A stretch of DNA of 64,000 nucleotides from Sulfitobacter faviae (GCF_029870955.1 NZ_PGFQ01000001.1:2542001-2606000); one strand, 5' to 3'; positions 18,936 to 28,785 are shown, counted from the stretch's first letter. The notes: generated from the letters alone by a model not told the origin. Numbers and translations: made by a program.

Positions 18936-20099
18936 ATGCCCGTTAAGAACCGATTTGCCGAGCTGCATGACGACATTACCGCATGGCGCCGCGACCTGCA
19001 TGAGAACCCCGAGATCCTGTTCGAGACCCATCGCACCTCGGCCACCGTGGCCGAGAAGCTCCGCAGCTTCGGCTGCGACGAGGTGGTCGAGGGCATCGGC
19101 CGCACCGGTGTCGTCGGCGTGATCAAGGGTAAGGAGACCGGCTCGGGCAAGGTCATCGGGTTGCGCGCCGACATGGACGCGCTGCCGATCCACGAACAGA
19201 CCGGGCTGGACTATGCCTCCAAGACCGATGGCGCGATGCATGCCTGCGGCCATGACGGCCACACCGCCATGCTGCTCGGTGCAGCGCAATACCTCGCCGA
19301 GACCCGCAACTTCGACGGCACCGTTGTGGTGATCTTCCAGCCCGCCGAAGAGGGCGGCGGCGGCGGTCGCGAGATGTGCGAAGACGGCATGATGGAGCGT
19401 TGGGGCATCCAAGAAGTCTACGGCATGCACAACTGGCCGGGCATGCCCACGGGCTCCTTCGGCATCCGCGCAGGCTCGTTCTTCGCCGCCACCGACCAGT
19501 TCGACATCACCTTCGAAGGCCGCGGCGGCCATGCTGCCAAGCCGCATGAGACCGTCGATACCACCGTCATGTCGGCGCAGGCCGTGCTGGCGCTGCAGAC
19601 CATCACCGCGCGCAACGCCGACCCGGTGGAGCAGATCGTGGTCTCCGTCACTTCTTTCGAGACCTCCTCGAAAGCCTTCAACGTGATCCCGCAGAAGGTG
19701 CAGATCAAAGGCACCGTGCGCACCATGTCCGCCGAGATGCGGGAACTGGCCGAAAAGCGCATCAACGAGATCTGCAACGGCATCGCAGGCACCTTCGGCG
19801 GCAGCGCCGATGTGACCTACCATCGCGGCTATCCGGTCATGGTGAACCACGAGGAGCAGACCGAGTTTGCTGCCGACGTGGCGCGCTCGATTTCCGGCCA
19901 ATGCGAGGAAGCGCCGCTGGTGATGGGGGGCGAAGACTTTGCCTTCATGCTGGAGGAGCGCCCGGGCGCCTATATCCTCGTCGGCAACGGCGACACGGCG
20001 GCGGTGCACCACCCGGAGTATAACTTCAACGACGAAGCCATTCCGGCGGGTTGTAGCTGGTGGGCAGGCATCGTCGAACAGCGGATGCCCGCGGCCTGA
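18936..20099 (+). CDS. M20 family amidohydrolase, second of a tandem pair
   Basis: A 387-residue paralogue of the preceding gene, colinear over its whole length. It starts with a very similar N-terminus and shares GLRADMDALPI, MHACGHDGHTAMLLGAA, FQPAEEGGGGG, the YGMHN metal-ligand segment and VHHPEY. Differences cluster around the substrate pocket and central domain: YGMHNWPGMPTGSF here against YGMHNMPGHPTGQF there, and GGEDFAF against AGEDFSY. That fits a duplication followed by a change in acyl or amino-acid preference. A strong RBS (GGAGG) precedes ATG 18936; the 68-base gap holds only a weak GTCGCA/TGCGAC stem. It ends the operon, with a terminator at 20124. Confidence 0.9.
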   Translation: MPVKNRFAELHDDITAWRRDLHENPEILFETHRTSATVAEKLRSFGCDEVVEGIGRTGVVGVIKGKETGSGKVIGLRADMDALPIHEQTGLDYASKTDGAMHACGHDGHTAMLLGAAQYLAETRNFDGTVVVIFQPAEEGGGGGREMCEDGMMERWGIQEVYGMHNWPGMPTGSFGIRAGSFFAATDQFDITFEGRGGHAAKPHETVDTTVMSAQAVLALQTITARNADPVEQIVVSVTSFETSSKAFNVIPQKVQIKGTVRTMSAEMRELAEKRINEICNGIAGTFGGSADVTYHRGYPVMVNHEEQTEFAADVARSISGQCEEAPLVMGGEDFAFMLEERPGAYILVGNGDTAAVHHPEYNFNDEAIPAGCSWWAGIVEQRMPAA

Positions 20100-20123
20100 T
20101 CTTACCATCGGTAATGCCTAGAG

Positions 20124-20153
20124 CGCGCCTCCCTTGGGGGGGCGCGTTTTGCT
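20124..20153 (+). terminator. Rho-independent terminator of the amidohydrolase operon
   Basis: CGCGCCTCC (20124-20132) pairs with GGGGGCGCG (20138-20146, one T-G wobble), followed by TTTTGCTTT. It separates the M20 gene from the convergent glycosyltransferase gene ending at 20161. Confidence 0.8.
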
Positions 20154-20160
20154 TTGGGGG

Positions 20161-21204
20161 CTAGCCGCGCTCCCAAAGCGCGTTGTAGACGGCTTCGATC
20201 CCATCAGCCTCGGCCCGGGCGCTGAAACGCTGTTCAGCCCAGTGGCGCGCGGCCTCGGAGAGGGCGGCTTGATCCTCGCGCTCTAGCAAGGAGAGCGCGG
20301 CTTGGGCCGCAGCCTCTGCCGCACCCAATGGCACGACCTTGCCCACGCGGCCCCCGTTCGAGAAAGCGCCGTAATAGCCCGCATCGCTGCCCACGAAAGG
20401 CACGCCTGAGGCCAGCGCTTCGAGCGGGACCATGCCATAGCCCTCGTAGCGCGGCAGTTGCACCACCAGCGACAGGGCGCGCATCAGTTTCGGCAGGTCG
20501 GCAGCGGGGTATTCGCCGATGAAAAGCAGCCGGTTGGCAAGGCCCGCGGCCTCGACCTGCGCCTTGAGCTTGTTCGAAAACGCCTCATGTTTGCCGCCCG
20601 CCCGGCCAATCACCAGCGCCACCGCGCCGGGGCGTTGGGGCAGCAGGCGCAGCATGGCCTCGACGAAAAGGTCGGTGCCTTTCTCAGGCCGGATGCGCCC
20701 CACGGTGGCGATGCCATAGGTACCGCCAAAGCCCAACTGCTCCCAAGCGTTCGCCCGGTTGGTGGCGGGGGAAAAGACATCGGTGTCCACCCCATGCGGC
20801 ACCACGGCGCGGACATGGGGCACAAACTCCGCCGCGCGTTCGGTCGTAGCGATTACCGCGTCCATCTGCCGGATCAACCAACGCGGATAGGCCGAATGCA
20901 GCCGCTGCGCGGCAGAGGTAAAGACGATCCGGATATTTGCGCCACGCACATCGCGCAGCCAAAGCGCGCTGCGCATTTCCGTGTTGCGGCGCACATGCCA
21001 AATGGCGAAGGGGCGGTCTTGGGGGGGATGCTTGCGGGTGATCCGCCCCGCCGCGACGCGGGTCAGCGGCACCGGACAGCCGGGCAGGGGCTGGCCCACC
21101 AGCGTCAAGTCATGCCGGTCGACCTGTTGCCGGATCACATTGGCCGCCGTGGCCGAGACCCCGGTGAAATTACGGTTGTAGTTGGTGACGAAAAGCTCAG
21201 GCAT
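20161..21204 (-). CDS. Glycosyltransferase family 4 (GT-B fold)
   Basis: A 347-residue retaining glycosyltransferase. The C-terminal nucleotide-sugar-binding half is clear: GRIRPEKGTDLFVEAM near residue 168, GEYPAADLPKLMRAL, and the E-x7-E motif in YEGYGMVPLEALASGVPFVGSDAG around residue 265. The N-terminal acceptor half begins TNYNRNFTGVSATA. No TM segment is evident, so it is probably cytoplasmic or peripheral. It overlaps the stop of waaA by 8 bases and is likely co-translated, pointing to a role in LPS core or lipid A-linked sugar addition. The donor sugar cannot be assigned. Confidence 0.88.
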   Translation of the reverse strand: MPELFVTNYNRNFTGVSATAANVIRQQVDRHDLTLVGQPLPGCPVPLTRVAAGRITRKHPPQDRPFAIWHVRRNTEMRSALWLRDVRGANIRIVFTSAAQRLHSAYPRWLIRQMDAVIATTERAAEFVPHVRAVVPHGVDTDVFSPATNRANAWEQLGFGGTYGIATVGRIRPEKGTDLFVEAMLRLLPQRPGAVALVIGRAGGKHEAFSNKLKAQVEAAGLANRLLFIGEYPAADLPKLMRALSLVVQLPRYEGYGMVPLEALASGVPFVGSDAGYYGAFSNGGRVGKVVPLGAAEAAAQAALSLLEREDQAALSEAARHWAEQRFSARAEADGIEAVYNALWERG

Positions 21205-22488
21205 CGCTGTCCCCTCGCAGGTGCAGGGCCGTGATCAGCCGCTCGGCAATACTGTCGAGCTTGTCGGTCTGCCCTGCGGCATAGGCCTTGGCCGCCGCCA
21301 CCCCGGAGGCGCGAGCGATGTCGTTGCGCAGCAGATCCCCCACACGGTCCGCCAAGTCCTGCGTGCCGGCGACGAGCCGCGCTGCACCTGCGGCTTCCAT
21401 CTCGGCATAGGTCTCGGCAAAATTGGCGACATGGGTGCCCGAGAGCACCATCGCCCCGGCCTGCGCGACCTCATAGGGATTGTGCCCCCGATCGGGTGCA
21501 GCGACCCGCCCAGAAAGACGATGTCGGATAGCGCGTACCATGTGCCCAACTCACCCAGAGTGTCGGCCAGATAGACCTGTTCGCGCGGCATGTCGCCCCG
21601 TGTTCGACGCCCATGCGTCAGACCGTAGCTGGCGATGAGACCGGCGACCTCGTCACCGCGCTCGGGGTGGCGGGGGACAAGGATCAAGCACAGCTCGGGG
21701 ATGCGCTCCAGCAGTTGGCGATGCGCCTCTAACACCGCTTTCTCCTCGCCCGGGTGGGTTGATGAGGCGATCCAGACAGGGCGGCCCTCCAAGGCCTCCC
21801 GCGCCTCGGCGATGGTCTCCTCATCCTGTGGCAGGGGGCCCGCCATGGACTTGAGGTTGATCCCCGGCGTGACCCGGTTAGCCGGGGCGTTGATCGTGGT
21901 CATGGCCCGGGCCATCGCGTCATTCTGCGTCAGGATCAGGTCGAACACGCCAAAGAGGAACCCCGCCAGCGCGGGCCGTTTCTGCCAGCTTTCGATTGAG
22001 CGTTGCGAGAGGCGGGCGTTGATCAGCGCCATCGCCGTGCCCCGCGCATGGGTCCGCCGCAGCATCTGCGGCCAAAGCTCGCTTTCCACGAAGAGCGCCG
22101 CATCGGGGCGCCAATGGTCAAGGAAACGTTTCAGCGGGCCGGGAGCGTCGAGCGGGGCGAACTGATGCCGTGTGCGCGGGGGCAGGCGGCTGCCCACCAA
22201 ACGGGCCGAGGTGGCGGTGCCGGAGGTGATGAGGAAATGCGCCTGCGGCAGGGCGTGCCCCATCCGGTCGATCAGCGCCAGAACCGACAGGCTCTCCCCA
22301 ACGGAGGCTGCGTGAAACCAGATCAACTGCCCCTCGGGGCGGGGATGGCTGGCATGGCCCAGCTTTTCGCGCGCGCGTTCCGGTGTGACCTCGGCGCGGC
22401 GCAGTTTGGCCATGGAGCGCCGCCCGGCCACGGGCAAGATCACACGGCTCGCCGCGACCCATGCCCGGTAGAGAAACGGCACAGCCAA
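21197..22488 (-). CDS. waaA: 3-deoxy-D-manno-octulosonic acid (Kdo) transferase (one-base deletion)
   Basis: Kdo transferase, which adds Kdo from CMP-Kdo to lipid IV-A at the inner membrane. The N-terminal half has WFHAASVGESLSVLAL with the catalytic Glu and a hydrophobic N-terminal anchor. Conserved GGSLHPIGG lies at the break, then HNPYEVAQAGAMVLSGTHV continues in the adjacent frame. Restoring one base in the C run at 21485-21489 gives 430 residues, a normal length. The start appears to be TTG at 22488, four bases after the moaA stop; no ATG fits better. The essential nature of the step in most Gram-negatives makes a real frameshift unlikely. Confidence 0.92.
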
Positions 22489-22492
22489 AGGT

Positions 22493-23498
22493 TCAGCCGC
22501 CCGTGTGGCTCATGTGGCGGGGCATCTGCCCGTCGACACGCTGCCGCGAATAGTCGAAATCATGCCCTTGGGCTTGCGGTCGATGGCCGCGCGAATGGCC
22601 TCTTGCAACGGCAGGTCCGTGTCCGGGTGGTCGCGCAGAGGCTTGCGCAGGTCGGCCACGTCTTCTTGGCCCAGACACATGAAAATCTCGCCGGTGCAGG
22701 TGACCCGCACGCGATTACAGCTTTCGCAGAAGTTATGGCTCAGCGGGGTGATGAAGCCGATCTTCTGCCCGGTCTCTTCCAGCCGCACATAGCGCGCGGG
22801 GCCCCCGTGCGCTCGGCCAGATCGGTGACGGTGTAATGCTCGGCGTATCGCGCGCGCACGTCGCGCAGCGACCAGTATTGGCCGAAGCGATCCTCGTTGC
22901 CCAGATCGCCCATCGGCATGACCTCGATCCACGTAAGATCTATGCCCCGCGCGGCGCACCATTCGGTGATATGCAGCAATTCCGGCTCGTTGAAGCCCTT
23001 GAGCGCCACGGCGTTGATCTTGATCTTCAACCCCGCCCGCTGCGCCGCGTCGATCCCGCGCAGCACCTGCGGCAGGCGGCCCCAGCGGGTGATATCCGCA
23101 AATTTCTGCTCGTCCAGCGTATCGAGGGAGACATTCACCCGGCGCACCCCAGCGGCATAGAGATCGTCGGCGAAACGCTCCAACTGGCTGCCGTTGGTGG
23201 TCAGCGTCAGCTCCTTCAGCTTGCCGCTGTCGAGATGCCGTTTCATGCCGTCGAAGAAGGTCATGATGCCGCGCCGGACCAGCGGCTCGCCCCCGGTGAT
23301 GCGCAGCTTCTCGACGCCGAGGTCGATGAAATTGCTGCACAGGCGGTCCAATTCCTCCAGCGTCAGCAATTCCTTCTTGGGCAGGAAGGTCATGTTCTCC
23401 GACATGCAGTAGACGCAGCGAAAATCGCAGCGGTCGGTGACGGAGACGCGCAGATAGGTGATCGCGCGCATGAAAGGGTCAATGAGGGGTGCTGTCAT
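22493..23498 (-). CDS. moaA: GTP 3',8-cyclase MoaA (two one-base deletions)
   Basis: Radical-SAM enzyme that starts molybdenum cofactor synthesis by converting GTP to cyclic 8,3'-dihydro-GTP. The N-terminal cluster motif is CDFRCVYC; the second cluster motif near the C-terminus follows C-x2-C-x13-C ([12 protein letters not shown] and onward). Two frame breaks occur: after LAERTG at the C run 22802-22806, and after DRKPKG at the C run 22565-22567. With one base restored at each, the protein ends in the expected RHMSHTGG, including the functional C-terminal double glycine, and is 335 residues long. The stop lies at 22493-22495, just before waaA. Confidence 0.93.
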
Positions 23499-23583
23499 GC
23501 CTCATAGGTAATGCCCCGCCCAACCCGGGGCAAGCGCCATTTGGGCGATTGATAAGGGGGCAGGGCGCGGATAGGCTGCGCGG

Positions 23584-24099
23584 ATGACACGTATAATCTT
23601 ACCGCTTTTCATCGCCGTCGCCACCGCCGGTTGCAGCAACCTGCCGGAACGCCTCGGCATGGATGCCAGCCAGTCTGAGCCTGCACCCGCATCCGCATCG
23701 GTCGATGCCACGGCTGAGGTTGCAACTCCGAGCGCAGCGCCGCCCGCCGCCTCTCCCATCGCCACCGCAGGCAGCAGCGCCGAGGCGCTGGATACCACCA
23801 CGGCGGCAGAGCGCGAAGCGGCCACCCGCGCGCCCGCCAGCGCCGGTGCCGCTTTGGGGTCGACCGTGGTCAGCTTGGGCAGCGCGACGGAGCCGGGGCT
23901 GTGGTTGAAAACACCTCTGGTCGACGCCGAACAGCCGGGGCGGGTGACCAACCCCGCGACGGGCAAATCCGCCGCGGTGACGCTGATCCCGCTGGAGGGG
24001 CCCGCAACCGCAGGCAGCCGCATGTCGCTGCCCGCCTTGCGTTTGATCGGCGCGTCGCTGACCGACCTCACAACGGTCGAGGTCTCGACCGAAGGCTAA
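23584..24099 (+). CDS. Small Ala/Pro-rich lipoprotein of unknown function
   Basis: A 171-residue predicted lipoprotein. The N-terminus has a signal peptide ending in the lipobox TAGC (Cys at about residue 17). Residues 30-95 are low-complexity Ala/Pro/Ser/Thr, which would form a flexible spacer. The C-terminal 80 residues are more ordered, with GLWLKTPLVDAEQPGRVTN and a repeated LIPLEGP / LPALRLIGASL pattern. Similar small Rhodobacterales proteins are, as I recall, often mislabelled with an enzyme name, but nothing here supports an enzymatic role. It is convergent with the AlkD-like gene, ending three bases from that stop. Confidence 0.7.
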   Translation: MTRIILPLFIAVATAGCSNLPERLGMDASQSEPAPASASVDATAEVATPSAAPPAASPIATAGSSAEALDTTTAAEREAATRAPASAGAALGSTVVSLGSATEPGLWLKTPLVDAEQPGRVTNPATGKSAAVTLIPLEGPATAGSRMSLPALRLIGASLTDLTTVEVSTEG

Positions 24100-24102
24100 G
24101 GA

Positions 24103-24801
24103 TCAGCCTGCGCCCTCTGCTTTTTTCAGCAGGCGCAGGGCTTCTTTCACCGCAAAAGGTTTCATCGCCTCCCCATGGGCGGCGATGAAGGCGCGGGTGC
24201 GGCCAGCGTCGTGCTTTGACAGGTCGCGCAGCCACCAGCCGATGGATTTTTGAATGAACCAGCGGTGATCCGGCACCATCGTCGCGGCCCAGCCGAGGAT
24301 ACGGTCGCGGGCGGTCAGTTCCTCAGGCTTAGGATTGTTCTGTTTGGTCCATGGCAGGGTAGAGACGAGCGCCGCGCGCCGCGTCCAAAGGTGATCCGAG
24401 GCGACCCAATCTTCCACCTCGTCCAAGCGGGTGGGGTCGGCCACCAGACGTTTCTGCGCCGCCATGCTGGCATGATCGGCAATCGCCCAACTGTCGAAAT
24501 CCGCGGTCCAGCTTGCGATCAACGCCCAACCGGCCTGATCATCGGGGCGCAGCCGCGCTTGGGTCAGCAATTTGGCTGCTGCCACACGCGCCTCGAAAAT
24601 GTCGGACTGCCACAGCCCATCGGCGAGGGCGACACGGCCTTCGACATCCAGCGCCGCCCGCCACGTTTGCGCAAGCGCCGCGATCTGTGGGTTGGTCAGG
24701 CCGAGATAGCGCCGATCGGCCTTGTGATAGGCGCGCATCTCTTCCGCGCGGGCCGGGTTGGCCTGCGCTTCGAGCTCTTCCAATGCGGTTTCGGGGGTCA
24801 T
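24103..24801 (-). CDS. DNA alkylation repair protein, AlkD-like (HEAT-repeat glycosylase family)
   Basis: A 232-residue all-helical protein matching the AlkD/DNA alkylation repair family. Indicators are YHKADRRYLGLTNPQI near the N-terminus, LWQSDIFEARVAAAKLL in the first repeats, FDSWAIADHASM, and WTRRAALVSTLPW. The latter resembles the region that contacts alkylated DNA. AlkD excises 3-methyladenine- and 7-methylguanine-type lesions without base flipping. Its ATG overlaps the glmS stop by four bases (24798-24801), so it is translationally coupled to an amino-sugar gene, an odd pairing. Family assignment is good; activity is inferred. Confidence 0.85.
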   Translation of the reverse strand: MTPETALEELEAQANPARAEEMRAYHKADRRYLGLTNPQIAALAQTWRAALDVEGRVALADGLWQSDIFEARVAAAKLLTQARLRPDDQAGWALIASWTADFDSWAIADHASMAAQKRLVADPTRLDEVEDWVASDHLWTRRAALVSTLPWTKQNNPKPEELTARDRILGWAATMVPDHRWFIQKSIGWWLRDLSKHDAGRTRAFIAAHGEAMKPFAVKEALRLLKKAEGAG

Positions 24802-26617
24802 TCCACCGTCACCGATTTCGCCAAATTGCGCGGCTGGTCCACATCCGTGCCCTTCGCCACGGCGGTGTGATAGGCCAGCAATTGCGCCGGAACCGCATAG
24901 AGGATCGGCGCCAGCGCATCCGGCACCGGGGGCATCTCGATGCTGAACCAGACGCCGTCATTGGCCTCGGCTTGACCTTTGGCATCGGAGATCAAGATCA
25001 CCTTGCCCTTGCGCGCCATGACCTCTTGCATGTTGCTGACGGTCTTGTCGAATAGCGCGTCGCGCGGGGCCATGACGACCACCGGCACATGCTCATCTAC
25101 CAGCGCGATGGGGCCGTGTTTCAGCTCACCCGATGCATAAGCTTCGGCGTGGATGTAGCTGATTTCCTTGAGTTTCAACGCGCCTTCAAGGGCGAGGGGG
25201 TACATCTGGCCCCGGCCAAGGAACAGCACGTCGCGGGCATGGGAAAGCTTGAGCGCGGCCTCTTGCATCGCGTCGTTTTGTTCAAGCGCGGTGCTGATAG
25301 TCGCGGGCAGCCCGCGCAGGGCTGAGATGTGATCGGCGAAGGTGTCTGCGCTGATCACCTCGCGGTCCCGCGCGGCTTTGAGCACCAGCGCGAAGAGGAC
25401 GACCAACTGGCAGGTGAAGGCTTTGGTCGAGGCCACGCCGACTTCGACCCCGGCGTAAATCGGCAGCGCCAGATCGCTTTCGCGGGCGATGGAGCTTTCC
25501 GGCACGTTGACGACCGAAAGGATGCGCGCGGCCTTGCCCTCGCAATAGCGCAGGGCGGCCAGCGTGTCGGCGGTCTCACCCGATTGGCTGACGAAGACCG
25601 CCAGAGTCCGGGGCGGGATCGGCGGTTCACGGTAGCGGAATTCCGAGGCGACATCGATCTCGACCGGCAGGCGGGCGATCTGCTCAAACCAGTATTTCGC
25701 GGTGAAACAGGCGTAGGAGGCCGTGCCGCAGGCGACCATGAGGATCCGGTCAAACTGCGTGAAATCAATGTCCTGCGCGCTGATGTTGATCTCACCCTCG
25801 GGGTGAGGTAGTGGCCGATGGCCGCGCCGATCACGCCGGGTTGCTCGGCGATTTCCTTGGCCATGAAGTGTTTGTGCCCCGCCTTGTCGATTCGGGTATT
25901 GTCGATTTGCACGGATTTGATCGCGCGGTTGGCAAGCGCCCCGTTGCGGTCGGTGATCTCCACCGAGGTCCGGGTGATGACGGCGCAATCCCCTTCTTCG
26001 AGGTAGGCAATCTGGTGGGTCAGCGGGGCAAGCGCGATGGCGTCGCTGCCCACATACATCTCACCCTCGCCATAGCCGATGGCCAAGGGCGAGCCTTTGC
26101 GCGCCGCGATCATCAGGTCGTCGTGCCCGTCAAAGAGAAAAGCCAGCGCAAAAGCGCCTTCGAGGCGGGCAAGCGTCTGTTTGGCGGCCTCTACCGGGCC
26201 TGCGCCCTGCGCCATGTGATGCTGGGTCAGGAGGGCGACGGTCTCGGTATCGGTCTCGGACACGAATTGCGCGCCATGTTCGGCCAGTTCGGCCCGCAAC
26301 TCGCGGAAGTTTTCGATGATCCCGTTATGCACCACGGCCACTGGTCCCGCCTGATGCGGGTGGGCATTGGTGACGCTCGGCGCGCCATGGGTGGCCCAGC
26401 GGGTGTGGCCGATGCCTGACTTCCCCGCCAGCGGCTCATGCACCAGCGCGTCCGAGAGATTTACCAGCTTGCCCAAGGCGCGACGCCGCTCAAGCTTGCC
26501 TTCGTTCAGGGTCGCGATTCCCGCGCTGTCATAGCCGCGATATTCCAGCCGTTTCAGCGCTTCGACCAAGATCGGCGCGACTTCATGGGTGCCGAGCACC
26601 CCGACAATTCCACACAT
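24798..26617 (-). CDS. glmS: Glutamine-fructose-6-phosphate aminotransferase (isomerising) (one-base deletion)
   Basis: Makes glucosamine-6-phosphate from fructose-6-phosphate and glutamine, the entry to peptidoglycan and LPS amino sugars. The N-terminal MCGIVGVLGTHE supplies the catalytic Cys of the glutaminase domain. The C-terminal frame holds two SIS domains (VACGTASYACF and the ESSIARESD loop region) and ends DQPRNLAKSVTVE. The frame breaks between the two domains at GHYLTP-EGEINISA; restoring one base in the G run at 25800-25803 gives 606 residues, the standard length. It follows glmU after two bases, and the AlkD-like gene overlaps its stop. No glmS riboswitch is present, as expected outside Firmicutes. 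Confidence 0.94.
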
Positions 26618-26619
26618 AA

Positions 26620-27972
26620 TTAGCTGCCTCTCTGCAATTTTGCCTTCTTGGCCTTTAAAATTTCGAACATTTTTCGCGCCATCCCGGGTTTCTCAACTTG
26701 CGGGGCGCGCGAGAGGGCCAGCGCCTCGGGTTCTACGTCCGAGGTGATGACCGAGCCCGAGCCGGTCATCGCACCCTCGCCAATGGTCACCGGGGCCACG
26801 AGCATGGTGTTCGACCCGATGAAGGCGCCCGCGCCGATGGTGGTGTGATGTTTCATCACCCCGTCATAATTGCAGGTGATCGTGCCCGCGCCGATGTTGC
26901 TGCGCGCGCCGACGGTGGCGTCGCCGATGTAGCTCAGGTGGTTGACCTTGGCCCCTTCGGCGATCTGCGCATTCTTCACCTCGACGAAATTGCCGATGCG
27001 CACGTCTTCGGCCAGTTCCGCGCCGGGGCGCAGCCGGGCGTAGGGGCCAACCACCCCGCCGCGTGAGACATGGCACCCTTCGAGATGCGAGAAGGCGCGG
27101 ATGGTGCTGCCGGATTCCACGGTGACATTCGGGCCGAAGACGACATTCGGCTCCACCACCGTATCGCGCCCGATGAAAGTGTCGCGCGACAGGAAGACGG
27201 TTTCGGGGGCGACCAAGGTCACGCCGTCTTCCATCAACAGATCGCGGGCGCGGGATTGGAACGCGGCCTCGGCCCTCGCCAGATCGGCGCGGGAGTTGAC
27301 GCCCATGGTCTCGGCCTCGTCGCAGGTAACGACCGTGGCGCTGCGGCCCTCGGCGCGGGCGATGCCGATGATATCGGTGAGGTAGTATTCTTCCGAGGCG
27401 TTGTCGTTGCCGACCTTGTCGATCAGATCGAAGAGCAGTTTGGATTTGCAGGCCACCACGCCGGAGTTGCACAGAGTAATAGCGCGTTCTTCGGGGGTTG
27501 CGTCTTTGAATTCGACGATCCGCTCCAAGGCGTCGCCCTGCATCACCAAACGGCCATAGCGGGCGGGATCGGCGGCCTCGAACCCCAGAACCACCACATC
27601 ATGTGTCGCCAGCGCTTCCTGCATCTTCTCAAGCGTCTCGGGCTGGACGAAGGGCGTGTCACCGTAAAGCACCAGCGCCATGCCCTCGAACCCATCCAAT
27701 GCCGGGCGGGCCTGTGCCACAGCATGGGCCGTGCCCAATTGCTCGGTCTGTTCGACGACCTGCGCGTCTTCGTCAAAAAGCGTGGCGGCGGCGCGGACTT
27801 GATCAGCGCCGTGCCCGGCCACCACGACCGTATGGCGCGGGCCGAGCATGGCGCCCGCGGCCATGGCGTGTTCCAGCATCGGGGCGGAGGCCACGCGGTG
27901 CAGCACCTTTGGCAGGTCCGAGTTCATCCGTGTCCCCTTGCCCGCGGCGAGGATGATCAATGCAGTTTCCAT
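26620..27972 (-). CDS. glmU: Bifunctional GlmU (glucosamine-1-phosphate acetyltransferase / UDP-GlcNAc pyrophosphorylase)
   Basis: A 450-residue bifunctional enzyme that acetylates glucosamine-1-phosphate and then couples it to UTP. The N-terminal pyrophosphorylase domain begins with ILAAGKGTRMNSDLPKVLH and includes VLYGDTPFV. The C-terminal half is a left-handed beta helix of hexapeptide repeats (for example VGPYARLRPGAELAEDVRIG and IGAGTITCNYDGVMKH, with the catalytic-region His-Thr). Length is typical. It heads a leftward glmU-glmS-alkD unit; a 138-base region separates it from the divergent gph gene. Confidence 0.96.
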   Translation of the reverse strand: METALIILAAGKGTRMNSDLPKVLHRVASAPMLEHAMAAGAMLGPRHTVVVAGHGADQVRAAATLFDEDAQVVEQTEQLGTAHAVAQARPALDGFEGMALVLYGDTPFVQPETLEKMQEALATHDVVVLGFEAADPARYGRLVMQGDALERIVEFKDATPEERAITLCNSGVVACKSKLLFDLIDKVGNDNASEEYYLTDIIGIARAEGRSATVVTCDEAETMGVNSRADLARAEAAFQSRARDLLMEDGVTLVAPETVFLSRDTFIGRDTVVEPNVVFGPNVTVESGSTIRAFSHLEGCHVSRGGVVGPYARLRPGAELAEDVRIGNFVEVKNAQIAEGAKVNHLSYIGDATVGARSNIGAGTITCNYDGVMKHHTTIGAGAFIGSNTMLVAPVTIGEGAMTGSGSVITSDVEPEALALSRAPQVEKPGMARKMFEILKAKKAKLQRGS

Positions 27973-28110
27973 GTAAATCTCTTTGTCCTTCAGCTTGCAT
28001 TCTCTTTACGCGCTTCGCACAAAGGCGCAAGGTTGCGGCCCATCAAACTAGGTTGCGGACTGCAACACGATGCCATTTTGCAAGGCGGGGTTCCGCCCAA
28101 GGAGTATCCA

Positions 28111-28785
28111 GTGAAGACAGTGGTTTTCGATCTCGACGGCACCTTGGCCGATACCTCGGGCGATTTGATCGCCGCTGCCAATGCCTGTTTCCGTGACATG
28201 GGCGAGGGCGATGTGCTGGTCCATGCCGAGGATGCGGGCACCGCGCTGCGCGGCGGGCGGGCGATGCTGACCTTGGGGATGCAAAAGCTGGGCCGTGCCG
28301 ATGATGCGGCGATGATCGACCACTATTACCCGATGCTGCTCGAAGCCTATGGGCGGGACATCGATACCCATACCATCATGTACCCCGGCGCGATGGAGGC
28401 TGTGGCCGCGCTCAAAGCCGCGGGCTACCGCGTGGCGATCTGCACCAACAAACCCGAGGCTTTGGCGGAGTTGCTGCTGACCCGTCTTGGCGTGCGGGAC
28501 GCATTCGGTGCGATGCTGGGGGCCGATACGCTGGCCGTGCGCAAACCTGACCCCGAACACCTGTTCGAAACCGCCCGCCGTGCCGGGGGCGATCCGGCGC
28601 AATGCGTGTTGATTGGCGACAGCGACACCGACCGCAAAACCGCCAAAGCCGCAGGGGTTCCTTGCGTGCTGGTGACCTTCGGCCCCTCGGGCGAAGACAT
28701 GGCCGCGCTGGAGCCCGAAGCGCTGTTGGACGATTTCGCCGACCTGCCGGAGGTCATCGAACGTTTAATCGGCAAAGCCGCCTGA
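28111..28785 (+). CDS. gph: HAD family phosphoglycolate phosphatase-like hydrolase
   Basis: A 224-residue HAD subfamily IA phosphatase. Motif I is FDLDGTLADT, motif II CTNKPEALAE, motif III the Lys in VRKPDPEHL, and motif IV IGDSDTDRKTAKAAG. The cap domain between motifs I and II matches the Gph (2-phosphoglycolate phosphatase) type, which disposes of phosphoglycolate from DNA repair or photorespiration-like reactions. The start is GTG 28111, after AAGGAGTATCCA, which puts motif I at residue 7. The stop overlaps the ATG of the next gene (TGATG). A related sugar-phosphate phosphatase role is possible given the aminotransferase partner. Confidence 0.85.
   Translation: MKTVVFDLDGTLADTSGDLIAAANACFRDMGEGDVLVHAEDAGTALRGGRAMLTLGMQKLGRADDAAMIDHYYPMLLEAYGRDIDTHTIMYPGAMEAVAALKAAGYRVAICTNKPEALAELLLTRLGVRDAFGAMLGADTLAVRKPDPEHLFETARRAGGDPAQCVLIGDSDTDRKTAKAAGVPCVLVTFGPSGEDMAALEPEALLDDFADLPEVIERLIGKAA

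Noticed and set aside
24798..26640. A glmS ribozyme/riboswitch before glmS
   Set aside because: Only two bases separate glmU and glmS, leaving no room for it.
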